DNA of 64,000 bases from an uncultured Aquimonas sp. (GTDB lineage Bacteria; Pseudomonadota; Gammaproteobacteria; Xanthomonadales; Xanthomonadaceae). Position numbers and translations under genes: made by a program. The notes beneath the pieces were generated by a model that made no database searches, was not told where the DNA came from, and saw only the letters and a list, made by a program, of their open reading frames with translations. This document shows, in pieces, positions 55,167-63,348 of this stretch (position 1 is its first letter; the number at the start of each line of letters is the position of its first letter). The stretch spans positions 170,717 through 234,716 of the forward strand of contig NZ_CALART010000111.1 of the NCBI RefSeq assembly GCF_937888285.1. The letters run 5' to 3'.

Positions 55167-56763
55167 GGGCCGCGCCACCGCCGTCTGGGGCTATGGGCGC
55201 GAGGGCAGGGCGGCGCTGCGGGCACTGCTGAGCGTTCTGGAAGCGGCCGGGGCGGCACGCTCGCCTTCTCCGTCCGTCGGAACTACGCCCACCGCCCACG
55301 AGAGTCGGCCGTCCGGCGGTTCTGCTGTGGATCCCCGCCTTCGCGGGGATGACGAATTCCAGGTCGGGGTGACGCTGATCCAGCGCGCGGTCGGCGCAGC
55401 GACTGCCCCACGTCCCGCGCTGATCTGCAGCGCCGACGAAGCGGAGGCTGCCCGCGCGGAGTTCGGCGACAGGATCGACCTGCATGTGGGCGAACCTTCG
55501 CTGGATCTGCTGCGGCGTTTCGATTGGATCGTGAAGTCGCCGGGCATCAGTCCGTATCGCGGCGTGGCGGCCGAGGCGCTGCAGGCGGGCGTGCGCTTCA
55601 CGTCCGGCACTGCGCTGTGGTTCGGCGAGCATCAGGCGTGTGATCCGCAGGTGCCGACCCTGTGCATCACCGCCAGCAAGGGCAAGAGCACCACCACCGC
55701 GCTGGTCGCGCACCTGCTGCGCGCCAGTGGTCGGCGCGTGGCGCTGGCCGGCAATATCGGCCTGCCGCTGCTGGAGCTGCTGCTGCCTGAGACGACGGCG
55801 GCAGGTTCTGTGGACGTAGCTGCGTTGGCGACGCCCGCGGTCGATGCCTACGTCATCGAGCTGTCGAGCTACCAGACCGGTGATGCCATTGCGCCCGATG
55901 TGGCGATGCTGCTGAACCTCTATCCCGAGCACCTCGACTGGCATGGCAGCGAGGCGCGCTACTACGACGACAAGTGCGCGCTGATCGAGGGCGTGGGCGC
56001 GAAGCAGGTGGTGCTGAACGCTGAGAACCCGACCCTGGTGCAGCGCTTCGGCGCGCGGGCTGATGCGATCTGGTTCGGCACCCCGCAGGGCTGGCACTTC
56101 GATGCCGCGAGCGGCGGCATCCTGCGCGGCAGCGAGCGCGTGTTCGAGGCGGCCGAGCTGCCGCTGCCCGGCGCGCACAACGCCCGCAACCTGTGCGCGG
56201 CGCTGGCGGCCATCGAGGCCCTGGGCATCGATGCGCGGCCGCTGGCGGAGGCCGCGCGCAGCTTCCGCGCGCTGCCGCATCGCCTGCAGCCGCTGGGCGA
56301 GCGGGCAGGGCGGCTGTACGTCAACGACAGTATCAGCACCACGCCGCATGCCAGCCTCGCCGCGCTGGCGCACTACCGCGGGCGTCGCGCGGCGATCCTG
56401 GTCGGCGGCCACGACCGTGGCCTCGACTGGTCGGAGTTCGTTACCGCGATGCGCAGCGATGCGCCGGCGGTGATCGTCTGCATGGGCGCCAACGGCCCGC
56501 GCATCGCGCAGGCGCTGCGCGCTTCCGGGTCCTCAGGTTTCGAGTTGATCGAAGCAGCGGATCTGCCCACTGCAGTGGCCGCGGCCGAAGCCGCGCTTGA
56601 TGCGCGCGCGTCCAGCGATGACCGTGGCGTGCTGCTGCTCAGCCCCGGCGCACCGAGTTTCGGCGAGTTCCGCGACTATGCCGAGCGCGGCCGCCGCTTC
56701 GCCGCGCTGACCGGTTTTGACGCCCAGACCCTCGGGCAGATTGAGGGCCTTGGTATCCGGTAG
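55147..56763 (+). CDS. murD2: UDP-MurNAc-L-Ala:L-Glu ligase MurD2, with repeat-derived insert
   Basis: 538 residues, about 80-100 longer than usual MurD. The ATP motif is ITASKGKSTTTALV, where canonical MurD has TNGKST; AGNIGLPLLELLL, NLYPEHLDWHGS, GAHNARNLCAALAAI and LPHRLQPLGE are conserved Mur ligase motifs, as is LLLSPGAPSFGEFRDYAERG. Adjacent murL shows this to be the L-Glu-specific MurD2. Residues ~35-70 are low-complexity and come from an intergenic repeat (the hairpin is 55331-55354) that stays in frame. A further insert is near TTAAGSVDVAALATPAV. Both lie away from the ATP motifs, so activity may be retained. Confidence 0.88.
   Translation: MRVSALEGRATAVWGYGREGRAALRALLSVLEAAGAARSPSPSVGTTPTAHESRPSGGSAVDPRLRGDDEFQVGVTLIQRAVGAATAPRPALICSADEAEAARAEFGDRIDLHVGEPSLDLLRRFDWIVKSPGISPYRGVAAEALQAGVRFTSGTALWFGEHQACDPQVPTLCITASKGKSTTTALVAHLLRASGRRVALAGNIGLPLLELLLPETTAAGSVDVAALATPAVDAYVIELSSYQTGDAIAPDVAMLLNLYPEHLDWHGSEARYYDDKCALIEGVGAKQVVLNAENPTLVQRFGARADAIWFGTPQGWHFDAASGGILRGSERVFEAAELPLPGAHNARNLCAALAAIEALGIDARPLAEAARSFRALPHRLQPLGERAGRLYVNDSISTTPHASLAALAHYRGRRAAILVGGHDRGLDWSEFVTAMRSDAPAVIVCMGANGPRIAQALRASGSSGFELIEAADLPTAVAAAEAALDARASSDDRGVLLLSPGAPSFGEFRDYAERGRRFAALTGFDAQTLGQIEGLGIR
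55331..55354 (+). repeat. Hairpin repeat inside murD2
   Basis: ATCCCCGC-CTTC-GCGGGGAT followed by GACG, the common intergenic CCCCGCCTnCGCGGGGATGACG element. Here it is translated as part of VDPRLRGDDEF. Copy with CTGC loop at 15267. Confidence 0.8.
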
Positions 56764-56798
56764 GCTCTCGACGATCGTCTGCCAAGCGAGGTCTTCAC

Positions 56799-57038
56799 AT
56801 GGAATGGCCGCCTCAAACCTGCCCTGATTGCGGTTCTCTTCGCATCGTCAGTGGGCGCGTTGCTGTGTCCGATGGCATTGGGGCAGGCTTCGCGCCCGAA
56901 GGGCTGCCGCTGTTGAAGCTCGAACGCGAAGTGCGGCTCATTTCTGGCGTCCGCTTCTACGGCTGCCGCGAGTGTGATCTGGTGTGGTCACGTGGCGTTG
57001 GCGGTCACCTTGAGCAGTTGCTGGGCAGCGGCGGCTGA
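56799..57038 (+). CDS. Small putative zinc-ribbon protein
   Basis: 79 residues. Two CxxC pairs, CPDCG near residue 8 and CRECD near residue 57, would bind one zinc. Between them is a beta-like VSGRVAVSDG and a segment LLKLEREVRLISGVRFYG. No family is recognised. GCGAGG lies eight bases upstream of the ATG. It follows murD2 by 35 bases and may be cotranscribed. Moderately confident that it is a real gene because of the ordered cysteines and ribosome-binding site. Confidence 0.6.
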   Translation: MEWPPQTCPDCGSLRIVSGRVAVSDGIGAGFAPEGLPLLKLEREVRLISGVRFYGCRECDLVWSRGVGGHLEQLLGSGG

Positions 57039-57069
57039 GTGCCCTGACTTCAGAAATCTATCCGCAGCC

Positions 57070-57115
57070 GCGGACAAGCGTCCCCCCACACGGAGTGAGG
57101 CGTCCGCTTGTCCGC
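57070..57115. terminator. Hairpin between converging genes
   Basis: An 11-bp stem GCGGACAAGCG/CGCTTGTCCGC with a 24-base loop, placed between the small zinc-ribbon gene and the stop of the PIN-PhoH gene; it may serve both directions. Confidence 0.45.
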
Positions 57116-57127
57116 AGGCGCTTTGCG

Positions 57128-58528
57128 CTACAGCGCCTCCGACGCGAAATCCGCCAGCCGCGAGCGCTCGCCGCGACGCAGGGTGATGTGGGCGCTGTGC
57201 GGCCAGTGCTGGAAGCGGTCGACGGCGTAAGTCAGGCCCGAGGTGGTCTCGGTGAGGTAGGGCGTGTCGATCTGCTCGACGTTGCCGAGGCAGACCATCT
57301 TGGTGCCCGGACCGGCGCGCGTCAGCAGGGTCTTCATCTGCTTGGGCGTGAGGTTCTGCGCCTCGTCGATGATCACGTAGCGACTCAGGAAGGTGCGGCC
57401 GCGCATGAAGTTCATCGAGCGGATCTTGATGCGTGAGGCCAGCAGCTCATTGGTCGCCGCGCGGCCCCAGGCGCCGCCGTCCTGCGGACTGGTCAGCACT
57501 TCGAGGTTGTCGGTGAGCGCGCCCATCCACGGCGTCATCTTTTCCTCTTCGGTGCCGGGCAGGAAGCCGATGTCCTCGCCGACGCTGACCGTGGCGCGGG
57601 TCATGATGATCTCGCGGTACCGCTGCTGGTCCAGCGTCTGCGCCAGCCCCGCTGCCAAGGCCAGCAGGGTCTTGCCGGTGCCTGCCGTGCCCAGCAGGGT
57701 GACGAAGTCGATCTCCGGATCCATCAGCACGTTGAGCGCGAAGTTCTGCTCGCGGTTGCGCGCCGACACGCCCCAGACCTGGCGCGAGCTGGCGCGGTAG
57801 TTCTCGACCAACTGCAGCACCACGCGGTCCTCGCGCGGGCCGATCACCCGCAGCTCGGCATCCTCGTCGCCGTTGAAACAGAGGAATTCGTTGGGCCGCC
57901 AGTCCTCGGCTTCGGCGGCGCGGATCTCGTAGTAGGTGTGGCCGCGCTCGATCCAGCTGCGCAGATCGCTTTCGTGGCGATCCCAGAAGCCGTCGTCGAG
58001 TTCGCGCACGCCGGAGTAGAGCAGGCTGAAGTCGTCGAGCGCGCGGTCGTTCTCGTAGTCCTCGGCGGGGATGCCGAAAATGCTGGCCTTGATCCGCAGG
58101 TTGATGTCCTTCGACACCAGCACGACTTCGGTGCCCGCCTGCTGCTCGCGCAGCTTGAGGATCGAGGCGAGGATCTGGTTGTCGGGCAGGGGCGCGCCTT
58201 CGCGCTTCTGCGTGCCGGTGGCCTCGATCTGGAACAGCAGGCGGCCGATCGCCGGCTGCGCGCGCAGGTTCAGCGAGGCGGGGCGCTCGAGCTTGAGGCC
58301 GGACTGGATGTTGCTGCTGCCGCTGGCCTCGATCAGTTCGTTGATGAAGCGGCTGACCTGGCGGGCGTTGCGGGCGACTTCGGTGGTGCCTTTCTTGCCG
58401 TGGTCGAGCTCCTCCAGCACCACCATCGGCAGATAGATGTCGTGTTCGGCGAACTTGAACAGGGCGGTCGGGTCGTGCATCAGCACGTTGGTGTCCAGCA
58501 CGTAGATCCGCTTGCCTTGGCTCATCAT
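57128..58528 (-). CDS. PIN-PhoH family ATPase/ribonuclease
   Basis: 466 residues. An N-terminal PIN domain with metal-binding acids (VLDTNVLMHDP, VVLEELDHGKK, LVSKDINLR) joins a C-terminal PhoH ATPase (Walker A GTAGTGKTLLALA, Walker B YVIIDEAQN). The related VapC-PhoH and YlaK proteins couple ATP-driven RNA unwinding to cleavage. The start 58528 (MMSQGKR) gives the standard N-terminus, with a weak ribosome site. It is separate from the phosphate regulon, so the PhoH name refers only to fold. Confidence 0.9.
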   Translation of the reverse strand: MMSQGKRIYVLDTNVLMHDPTALFKFAEHDIYLPMVVLEELDHGKKGTTEVARNARQVSRFINELIEASGSSNIQSGLKLERPASLNLRAQPAIGRLLFQIEATGTQKREGAPLPDNQILASILKLREQQAGTEVVLVSKDINLRIKASIFGIPAEDYENDRALDDFSLLYSGVRELDDGFWDRHESDLRSWIERGHTYYEIRAAEAEDWRPNEFLCFNGDEDAELRVIGPREDRVVLQLVENYRASSRQVWGVSARNREQNFALNVLMDPEIDFVTLLGTAGTGKTLLALAAGLAQTLDQQRYREIIMTRATVSVGEDIGFLPGTEEEKMTPWMGALTDNLEVLTSPQDGGAWGRAATNELLASRIKIRSMNFMRGRTFLSRYVIIDEAQNLTPKQMKTLLTRAGPGTKMVCLGNVEQIDTPYLTETTSGLTYAVDRFQHWPHSAHITLRRGERSRLADFASEAL

Positions 58529-58560
58529 CGGGACGTCATTCCTCTGGCAGTGCTGCGGTG

Positions 58561-58599
58561 GCAAACGAAACGGCCCGCATCGCAGGGCGAGGCGGGCCG
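58561..58599 (-). terminator. Terminator after bcp
   Basis: Minus strand: 8-bp stem CGGCCCGC/GCGGGCCG with a 13-base loop, followed by TTTCGTTTG, about 40 bases past the bcp stop. Confidence 0.6.
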
Positions 58600-58636
58600 C
58601 TCGGTATCGAGAAAGTGATCGCTGCGTGGGTGGCCT

Positions 58637-59104
58637 TCAGCCATGCGCGGCGGCCTTCAATGCATCGAGCACGGCCTGGGCGTGGCCGGGCACCTTGACC
58701 TTGCGCCAGGCCTGGATCAGCGCGCCGTCGGGCCCGAACAGGAAGGTGCTGCGCTCGATGCCCATGAACGTGCGGCCGTACAGGCTCTTTTCCTGGATCA
58801 CGTCGAGCGCGCGGCACAGGGTTTCGTCGGGGTCGCTGATGAGATCGAAGGGAAAGCCCTGCTTCTCGGCAAAGCGCGCGTGCGAGGCCACCGAGTCGCG
58901 CGACAGCCCGAGCACCACGGCGCCGAGCGCGGCGAACCCCGCATGCAGATCGCGGAAGTCCTGGCCCTCGCGGGTGCAGCCCGGCGTGCTGTCCTTGGGG
59001 TAGGCGTAGATCACCACGTAGCGACCCCTGAGGCTGGCGAGGTCGAGCATTTCGCCGGAGCCGAGGGCGACTTCCAGTGCGGGCAGGGTCAGTGCTTTCG
59101 CCAT
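58637..59104 (-). CDS. bcp: Peroxiredoxin, Bcp/PrxQ family
   Basis: 155 residues with the thioredoxin fold. The peroxidatic cysteine is Cys43 in DSTPGCTREGQDF. The resolving cysteine five residues on, as in E. coli Bcp, is missing (E-G-Q-D-F), and the alternative in helix alpha-3 of Xylella-type PrxQ is Ala79. The only other cysteine, Cys97 (DETLCRALDV), matches the third, non-essential one of E. coli. The enzyme may act as a 1-Cys type. It starts 2 bases after gcvR, the order also seen in E. coli. Confidence 0.92.
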   Translation of the reverse strand: MAKALTLPALEVALGSGEMLDLASLRGRYVVIYAYPKDSTPGCTREGQDFRDLHAGFAALGAVVLGLSRDSVASHARFAEKQGFPFDLISDPDETLCRALDVIQEKSLYGRTFMGIERSTFLFGPDGALIQAWRKVKVPGHAQAVLDALKAAAHG

Positions 59105-59106
59105 GC

Positions 59107-59691
59107 TCAGAACTTCATCGGATCCATGATCGCGTCCAGGTTCAGATGGTCGCAGAACTCGAGGAAGTCGTCGCGCAGCGCGGCGATGTGCATGTTCGAT
59201 GGAATGCCGATGGTGACCTGGGCCGAGAACATGTCGGCGCCGGTCTGCATGGCGCGATAGCGCGTGCTGTGAAGGCTTTCGATGGTGATGCCCTGGCGGT
59301 CGAAGAAGTCGGCCAGCTGGAACAGGATGCCCGGCTTGTCGGCGGCCACAACTTCGACGATGTAGGGCAGGAGGTTGCTCTGCAATGGCTTGGGCGCGGT
59401 GCGATACCACACCAGGCGCAGGCCTTCCTCGCGCTCCAGTCGGCCCAGCGAGGATTCCAGTTTGGCGACGGCGTCCCAGGAGCCCACCGCCAGCGCCACC
59501 ACGGAGACGTCGCGGCCCACCGTCGACAGCCGCGCGTCCACCAGGTTGCAGCCGCTGTCGGCGATGCGCCGCGAGACTGGCAGCAGCGGCGACTCCGGGT
59601 GCACGGCGAAGGCATTGATCAGCAGGTAGTTCTCGTTGGTCTGCGGGCGGGGCGCGGGGTCGCTCAAGGCGGTGTCCGAAGGAAGTGGCAT
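59107..59691 (-). CDS. gcvR: GcvR-type ACT-domain regulator
   Basis: 194 residues with two ACT domains (about 20-95 and 108-185; NYLLINAFAVHPESPLLPVS and PYIVEVVAADKPGILFQLAD). In E. coli GcvR senses glycine and restrains activator GcvA of the glycine cleavage operon. It is cotranscribed with bcp and divergent from dapA, as in other gammaproteobacteria. Some Xanthomonadales members may have different partners; no gcvA is in view. Confidence 0.87.
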   Translation of the reverse strand: MPLPSDTALSDPAPRPQTNENYLLINAFAVHPESPLLPVSRRIADSGCNLVDARLSTVGRDVSVVALAVGSWDAVAKLESSLGRLEREEGLRLVWYRTAPKPLQSNLLPYIVEVVAADKPGILFQLADFFDRQGITIESLHSTRYRAMQTGADMFSAQVTIGIPSNMHIAALRDDFLEFCDHLNLDAIMDPMKF

Positions 59692-59882
59692 GCGGCCGCA
59701 AGCTTAACGCCTGCCGCGATCGATCGGGGCACATGAACACGCGGTGACCTGTGCCGCCCGCGGCTTGTCGCTGGCTTGGCGCGGCCAGTACCATCGCGGG
59801 CTGCAAGCGGAGCGCCGTCTGGCCCCGCACCCGCGCGCGCCGCCGCTGGCGCAGCGAACACCTGAGCTCCACGAGGTCCATC

Positions 59883-60830
59883 TTGCGTATCACCGGCTGT
59901 CTCACCGCACTGGCCACGCCGTTCTGCGCCCCTTCCGCAGCGGGCGAGGGCGCCATCGACTTCGACGCGTGGTCGCGGCTGGTCGAGGCGCAACGCGTCG
60001 GCGGCACCCAGGGCATCGTGGTGGCCGGCTCCACCGGCGAGGGCAGCGCGCTGGACGACGGCGAGCTGCATCAGCTGATCGAGCGCGCGCTCAAGCTCGC
60101 GGGCGGCATGCGGGTGATCGCCGGCACGGGGCTGTCCAACACCCGCAAGACCGTCGCCCTGACCCGCAGCGCCGCGCGCGCTGGCGCCGAGGCGGCACTG
60201 GTGGTAGCGCCGCCCTACGTCCGCCCGACGCAGGAAGGCCTGTACGCCCATTACATGGCGGTGGCCGAGGGCGGCGACCTGCCGGTCGTGCTCTACAACG
60301 TGCCCGCGCGCACGGCCTGCGATCTGCTGCCTGCCACCGTGGCGCGGCTGGCTCGCCATCCGCGCATCGTCGGCATCAAGGAGGCGCGGCACGAGGCCGA
60401 GCGCATGGAGGCCCTGCTGCCCCTGTGTGGCGAGGGCTTCGCAGTGCTGAGCGGCGATGATCCCACCTGCGGTCGTGCGATGCTGTCTGGGGCGGACGGC
60501 GTGATTTCGGTCGCGTCGAATGTGGCCCCGGCGGCCATGCGACGGCTCTGCGATCTCGCCCGCGCAGGCCGTGCCGATGCGGCGGCGGCCATCGAGGCGA
60601 AGCTCGCCCCGCTGTTTGCCTTCCTCGGCGTCGAGCCCAATCCGATTCCCCTGAAGGCGCTGCTGGCCGGCAAGGGGCTGGGCTCCGAGCACCCAAGGCT
60701 GCCACTGACCGCGCTGTCCGCCGAGAATCGCCCGGCCATGGAAGCCCTGCTTCCGGATCTCGCCACCACCGAGTTCGCGGCTTCGGCCGAACTCTCGAAC
60801 GCCCCGAATTTTCCTGGAGAAACCCGATGA
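59883..60830 (+). CDS. dapA: 4-hydroxy-tetrahydrodipicolinate synthase, TTG start
   Basis: 315 residues. The substrate-binding motif is GSTGEGSAL, the Tyr motif YNVPART, and the Schiff-base lysine K166 in VGIKEARHE. It condenses pyruvate with aspartate semialdehyde, the first step unique to lysine/diaminopimelate synthesis, and so feeds the lysC-lysA fusion at 51182. No ATG is available near the conserved start; TTG at 59883 follows CGAGG by six bases and gives LRITGCLTALATPF. Divergent from gcvR across 191 bases. Confidence 0.9.
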   Translation: MRITGCLTALATPFCAPSAAGEGAIDFDAWSRLVEAQRVGGTQGIVVAGSTGEGSALDDGELHQLIERALKLAGGMRVIAGTGLSNTRKTVALTRSAARAGAEAALVVAPPYVRPTQEGLYAHYMAVAEGGDLPVVLYNVPARTACDLLPATVARLARHPRIVGIKEARHEAERMEALLPLCGEGFAVLSGDDPTCGRAMLSGADGVISVASNVAPAAMRRLCDLARAGRADAAAAIEAKLAPLFAFLGVEPNPIPLKALLAGKGLGSEHPRLPLTALSAENRPAMEALLPDLATTEFAASAELSNAPNFPGETR

Positions 60831-61294
60831 CCCGAATCACCGCCTCGCTGCGCGTCGCAGCCACCTTCGGACTGCTCGTCTGCGTGCTGGGGGTCAGCGG
60901 CTGCAAGTGGATGCGTGGCACCAGCCCGTATGCGGAGAGTCCTGAGAACCGTCCGCTTGAGGTGCCGCCGGACCTCAGCCTGCCGAACACCACCCAGGCC
61001 ATGCGCGTGCCCGAGCTGGCCGCACGTTCCTCCGCCTTCCAGGTCGCCGATTCCAAGGCATCGACATGGCGCCGGGTCGGCGTGGCCTTGGAGCGCATCG
61101 AGGGCGTCAGCGTCGGCGAGCGCGCCGAACTGGCCGGTGCCTACAACGTGAGCTACCGCGGCGAGAGCTTCCTGCTGCGGGTCGGGGAAGACGGCGCCCA
61201 GAGCCGGGTATCGGCAGTTGCCGCTGATGGTCGCGAGGCGACCGGTGCCGGGGCGACGGCCCTGCTCGGTCTGCTGCGCCAGCGCCTGATGTAG
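60827..61294 (+). CDS. bamC: Short BamC-like outer-membrane lipoprotein
   Basis: 155 residues with lipobox GVSGC. The segment RPLEVPPDLSLP after the lipid anchor is the BamC signature that lies along BamD in the assembly complex. Only one helix-grip-type domain follows (STWRRVGVALERIEGV, YNVSYRGESFLL), whereas E. coli BamC (344 residues) has two. It overlaps dapA by four bases (ATGA), preserving the dapA-bamC order. Likely a reduced BAM subunit. Confidence 0.82.
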   Translation: MTRITASLRVAATFGLLVCVLGVSGCKWMRGTSPYAESPENRPLEVPPDLSLPNTTQAMRVPELAARSSAFQVADSKASTWRRVGVALERIEGVSVGERAELAGAYNVSYRGESFLLRVGEDGAQSRVSAVAADGREATGAGATALLGLLRQRLM

Positions 61295-61324
61295 GGTGGG
61301 TCGCGAACGCTCGATGCGTGAACG

Positions 61325-61353
61325 AAAAAGGCGACCCCGGAGGTCGCCTTTTT
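61325..61353. terminator. Bidirectional rho-independent terminator
   Basis: A 12-bp perfect stem, AAAAAGGCGACC/GGTCGCCTTTTT, with loop CCGGA. T5 tails occur in both directions, suited to the convergent bamC and ferredoxin genes. Confidence 0.92.
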
Positions 61354-61393
61354 CATGGATGAAGCCGCTTGGCACGGCGGTCGGAGGCGCCGC

Positions 61394-61717
61394 TCAGCGT
61401 TCCAGCAGCTTCAGCTTGTCGGGCGTGCCGTTCCAGCTCTCAGCGTCGGCAGGGGCCTCCTTGCGAACCGTGATCACCGGCCAGCTCTTCGCGAGTTCCG
61501 CGTTCAGGGCGACGAACTGCTCCTGGCCCGCCGGCACGTCCTCGAGCGGGAAAATCGCGTTGGCGGGGCACTCGGGCTCGCAGAGGGTGCAGTCGATGCA
61601 CTCGTCCGGGTCGATCACGAGGAAGTTCGGGCCCTCATGGAAGCAATCCACCGGGCAGACTTCGACGCAGTCAGTGAACTTGCACTTGATGCAATTCTCG
61701 GTGACGACGAAAGCCAT
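61394..61717 (-). CDS. fdxA: 7Fe-8S ferredoxin
   Basis: 107 residues. The cysteine arrangement ENCIKCKFTDCVEVCPVDC and PDECIDCTLCEPECPANAI supports one [3Fe-4S] and one [4Fe-4S] cluster, as in Azotobacter-type FdxA. The length and the C-terminal extension (about 30 residues beyond the clusters) fit. It carries electrons for an unidentified oxidoreductase. Confidence 0.93.
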   Translation of the reverse strand: MAFVVTENCIKCKFTDCVEVCPVDCFHEGPNFLVIDPDECIDCTLCEPECPANAIFPLEDVPAGQEQFVALNAELAKSWPVITVRKEAPADAESWNGTPDKLKLLER

Positions 61718-61801
61718 GGGTGCTCGGCCGGGAAGGCGGGAGGAAAAGCGTGGGTGTCGCGGAATCAACTCGGGCGCCGGCTTGAACCGCTCGGCTTGAG
61801 G

Positions 61802-61877
61802 TGGCGCTCCCTACGAGGTTCGAACTCGTGTTTTCGCCTTGAGAGGGCGACGTCCTGGGCCGCTAGACGAAGGGAGC
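61802..61877 (-). tRNA. tRNA-Glu(CTC), CCA encoded
   Basis: On the minus strand a full cloverleaf: acceptor stem GCTCCCT/AGGGAGC with discriminator G, D arm TCGTCTAGCGGCCCAGGA, anticodon arm CGCCCTCTCAAGGCG with anticodon CTC, T arm ACGAGTTCGAACCTCGT and encoded CCA. It decodes GAG. Confidence 0.96.
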
Positions 61878-61905
61878 GTGGTGTTCAGCCTCAAGTTGAA
61901 CCGCT

Positions 61906-61933
61906 AGTATAGCAGGCTTGCTGCGATAGACAA
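61906..61933 (-). promoter_or_regulatory. Sigma-70 promoter of tRNA-Glu
   Basis: Minus strand TTGTCT (61928-61933), 16 bases, TATACT (61906-61911), ending 28 bases before the tRNA 5' end. The best promoter match in the window. Confidence 0.78.
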
Positions 61934-62037
61934 CGCCGTGACGAGGCATCTTTCAGCAGCCATGGTTCCGGTCGCGAGCATTCGCCGGCCCGGCCTGCAG
62001 CCCAAGGCGTGTACCGCGCCCACCGCATTGAAAGCTC

Positions 62038-63330
62038 GTGCATCCAGAAATCAACGAACTCCGCATCATTCCCCGCGCCGACCACGGCATCTCGCGCAAG
62101 CAGATCAGCCCGAACGCGCTGCGCGTCCTCTATCGCCTCCATGAGGCTGGCTTCGGTGCGTACCTCGTTGGCGGCGCGGTGCGCGACCTGCTGATCGGCG
62201 GTGCGCCCAAGGACTTCGATGTCGCCACCAGCGCCACGCCTGAAGAGGTGCGTGGGCTGTTCCGCAACTGCCGCCTCATCGGTCGCCGCTTCCGCCTGGC
62301 GCACGTCGTCTATGGCCCGGAGATCATCGAGGTCGCGACCTTCCGCGCCGCCGCCGATGATGGGTCCGGCGATCGCGAGGTCGACAACGGCGTGCTGGTG
62401 CGTGACAACGTCTACGGCACGATCGAAGACGACGCCGTGCGGCGCGACTTCACCGCCAACGCGCTGTACTACGCGATCGAGGATTTCTCGGTGCGCGACT
62501 TCGTTGGCGGCTATGAAGATGTCATGGCGCGGCGCCTGCGCCTGATCGGCGACCCCGAGGCCCGCTACACCGAAGATCCCGTGCGCATGCTGCGTGCCGT
62601 GCGACTGGCCGCGAAGCTCGGCTTCGAGATCGCGCCAGAAGCCGCCGCGCCGATTCCGCGCATGGCCCACCTGCTGGTGGATGCGTCCAGCGCGCGCCTG
62701 TTCGACGAGTCGCTGAAGATGTTCATGTCCGGCCATGGCGCGGAAAGCCTGCTGGGCCTGGAGCGCACCGGTCTGCTGCCGGCGCTGTTCCCGGACACCG
62801 CGGCGGCGCTCGCTGCCGATGGCAGCGGCCAGTGCCGCGCGCTGATGCTGGAAGGCCTGTGCAACACCGATGCGCGCGTTCGCGAGGACAAGCCGGTGAC
62901 GCCGGCGTTTCTGTTCGCAGCCCTGCTGTGGCCCGCCTACGCGCAGGAGCTGGCCCGCCTGCTGGAGGAAGGCCACGAGCTGGCCGTCGCCGAGCAGCGC
63001 GCGGCCGATCGCGTCACCCTGCGCCAGACCGAGCGCATCGCGATCCCGCGTCGCTTCAGCGTGCCCATGCACGAGATCTGGTTCCTGCAGTCACGCTTCC
63101 CGCTGCGTCAGCGCAAGCGGGTGTTCCGCCTGCGGCAGCATCCACGCTTCAAGGCCGCCTACGACTTCCTGGAGCTGCGGGCGGCGGTTGTCCCCGAACT
63201 TGCACCCGAGCGCGACTGGTGGCTCGGCACGCTTGAGCTGGATGACGCGGGTCTGGCCGAGCGCCTGGAGCGGCAGGTGCCTGCGGGCAAGCCGGCGCGG
63301 CGCCGCCGTCGTGGCGGCCGTCGGGGCTGA
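62038..63330 (+). CDS. pcnB: Poly(A) polymerase I
   Basis: 430 residues, class II nucleotidyltransferase. The catalytic motif is YLVGGAVRDLLIGG-APKDFDVAT (GG and the DxD carboxylates), with RRDFTANALYYAI and TEDPVRMLRAVRLAAKLGF for RNA binding. The basic tail KPARRRRRGGRRG is typical of PcnB rather than a tRNA CCA-adding enzyme. It starts at GTG (62038) within a region lacking a clear ribosome site. It adds poly(A) to RNA 3' ends and so promotes decay. folK follows 18 bases later. Confidence 0.92.
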   Translation: MHPEINELRIIPRADHGISRKQISPNALRVLYRLHEAGFGAYLVGGAVRDLLIGGAPKDFDVATSATPEEVRGLFRNCRLIGRRFRLAHVVYGPEIIEVATFRAAADDGSGDREVDNGVLVRDNVYGTIEDDAVRRDFTANALYYAIEDFSVRDFVGGYEDVMARRLRLIGDPEARYTEDPVRMLRAVRLAAKLGFEIAPEAAAPIPRMAHLLVDASSARLFDESLKMFMSGHGAESLLGLERTGLLPALFPDTAAALAADGSGQCRALMLEGLCNTDARVREDKPVTPAFLFAALLWPAYAQELARLLEEGHELAVAEQRAADRVTLRQTERIAIPRRFSVPMHEIWFLQSRFPLRQRKRVFRLRQHPRFKAAYDFLELRAAVVPELAPERDWWLGTLELDDAGLAERLERQVPAGKPARRRRRGGRRG

Positions 63331-63348
63331 GACCCTCGCAGCCCGGCG

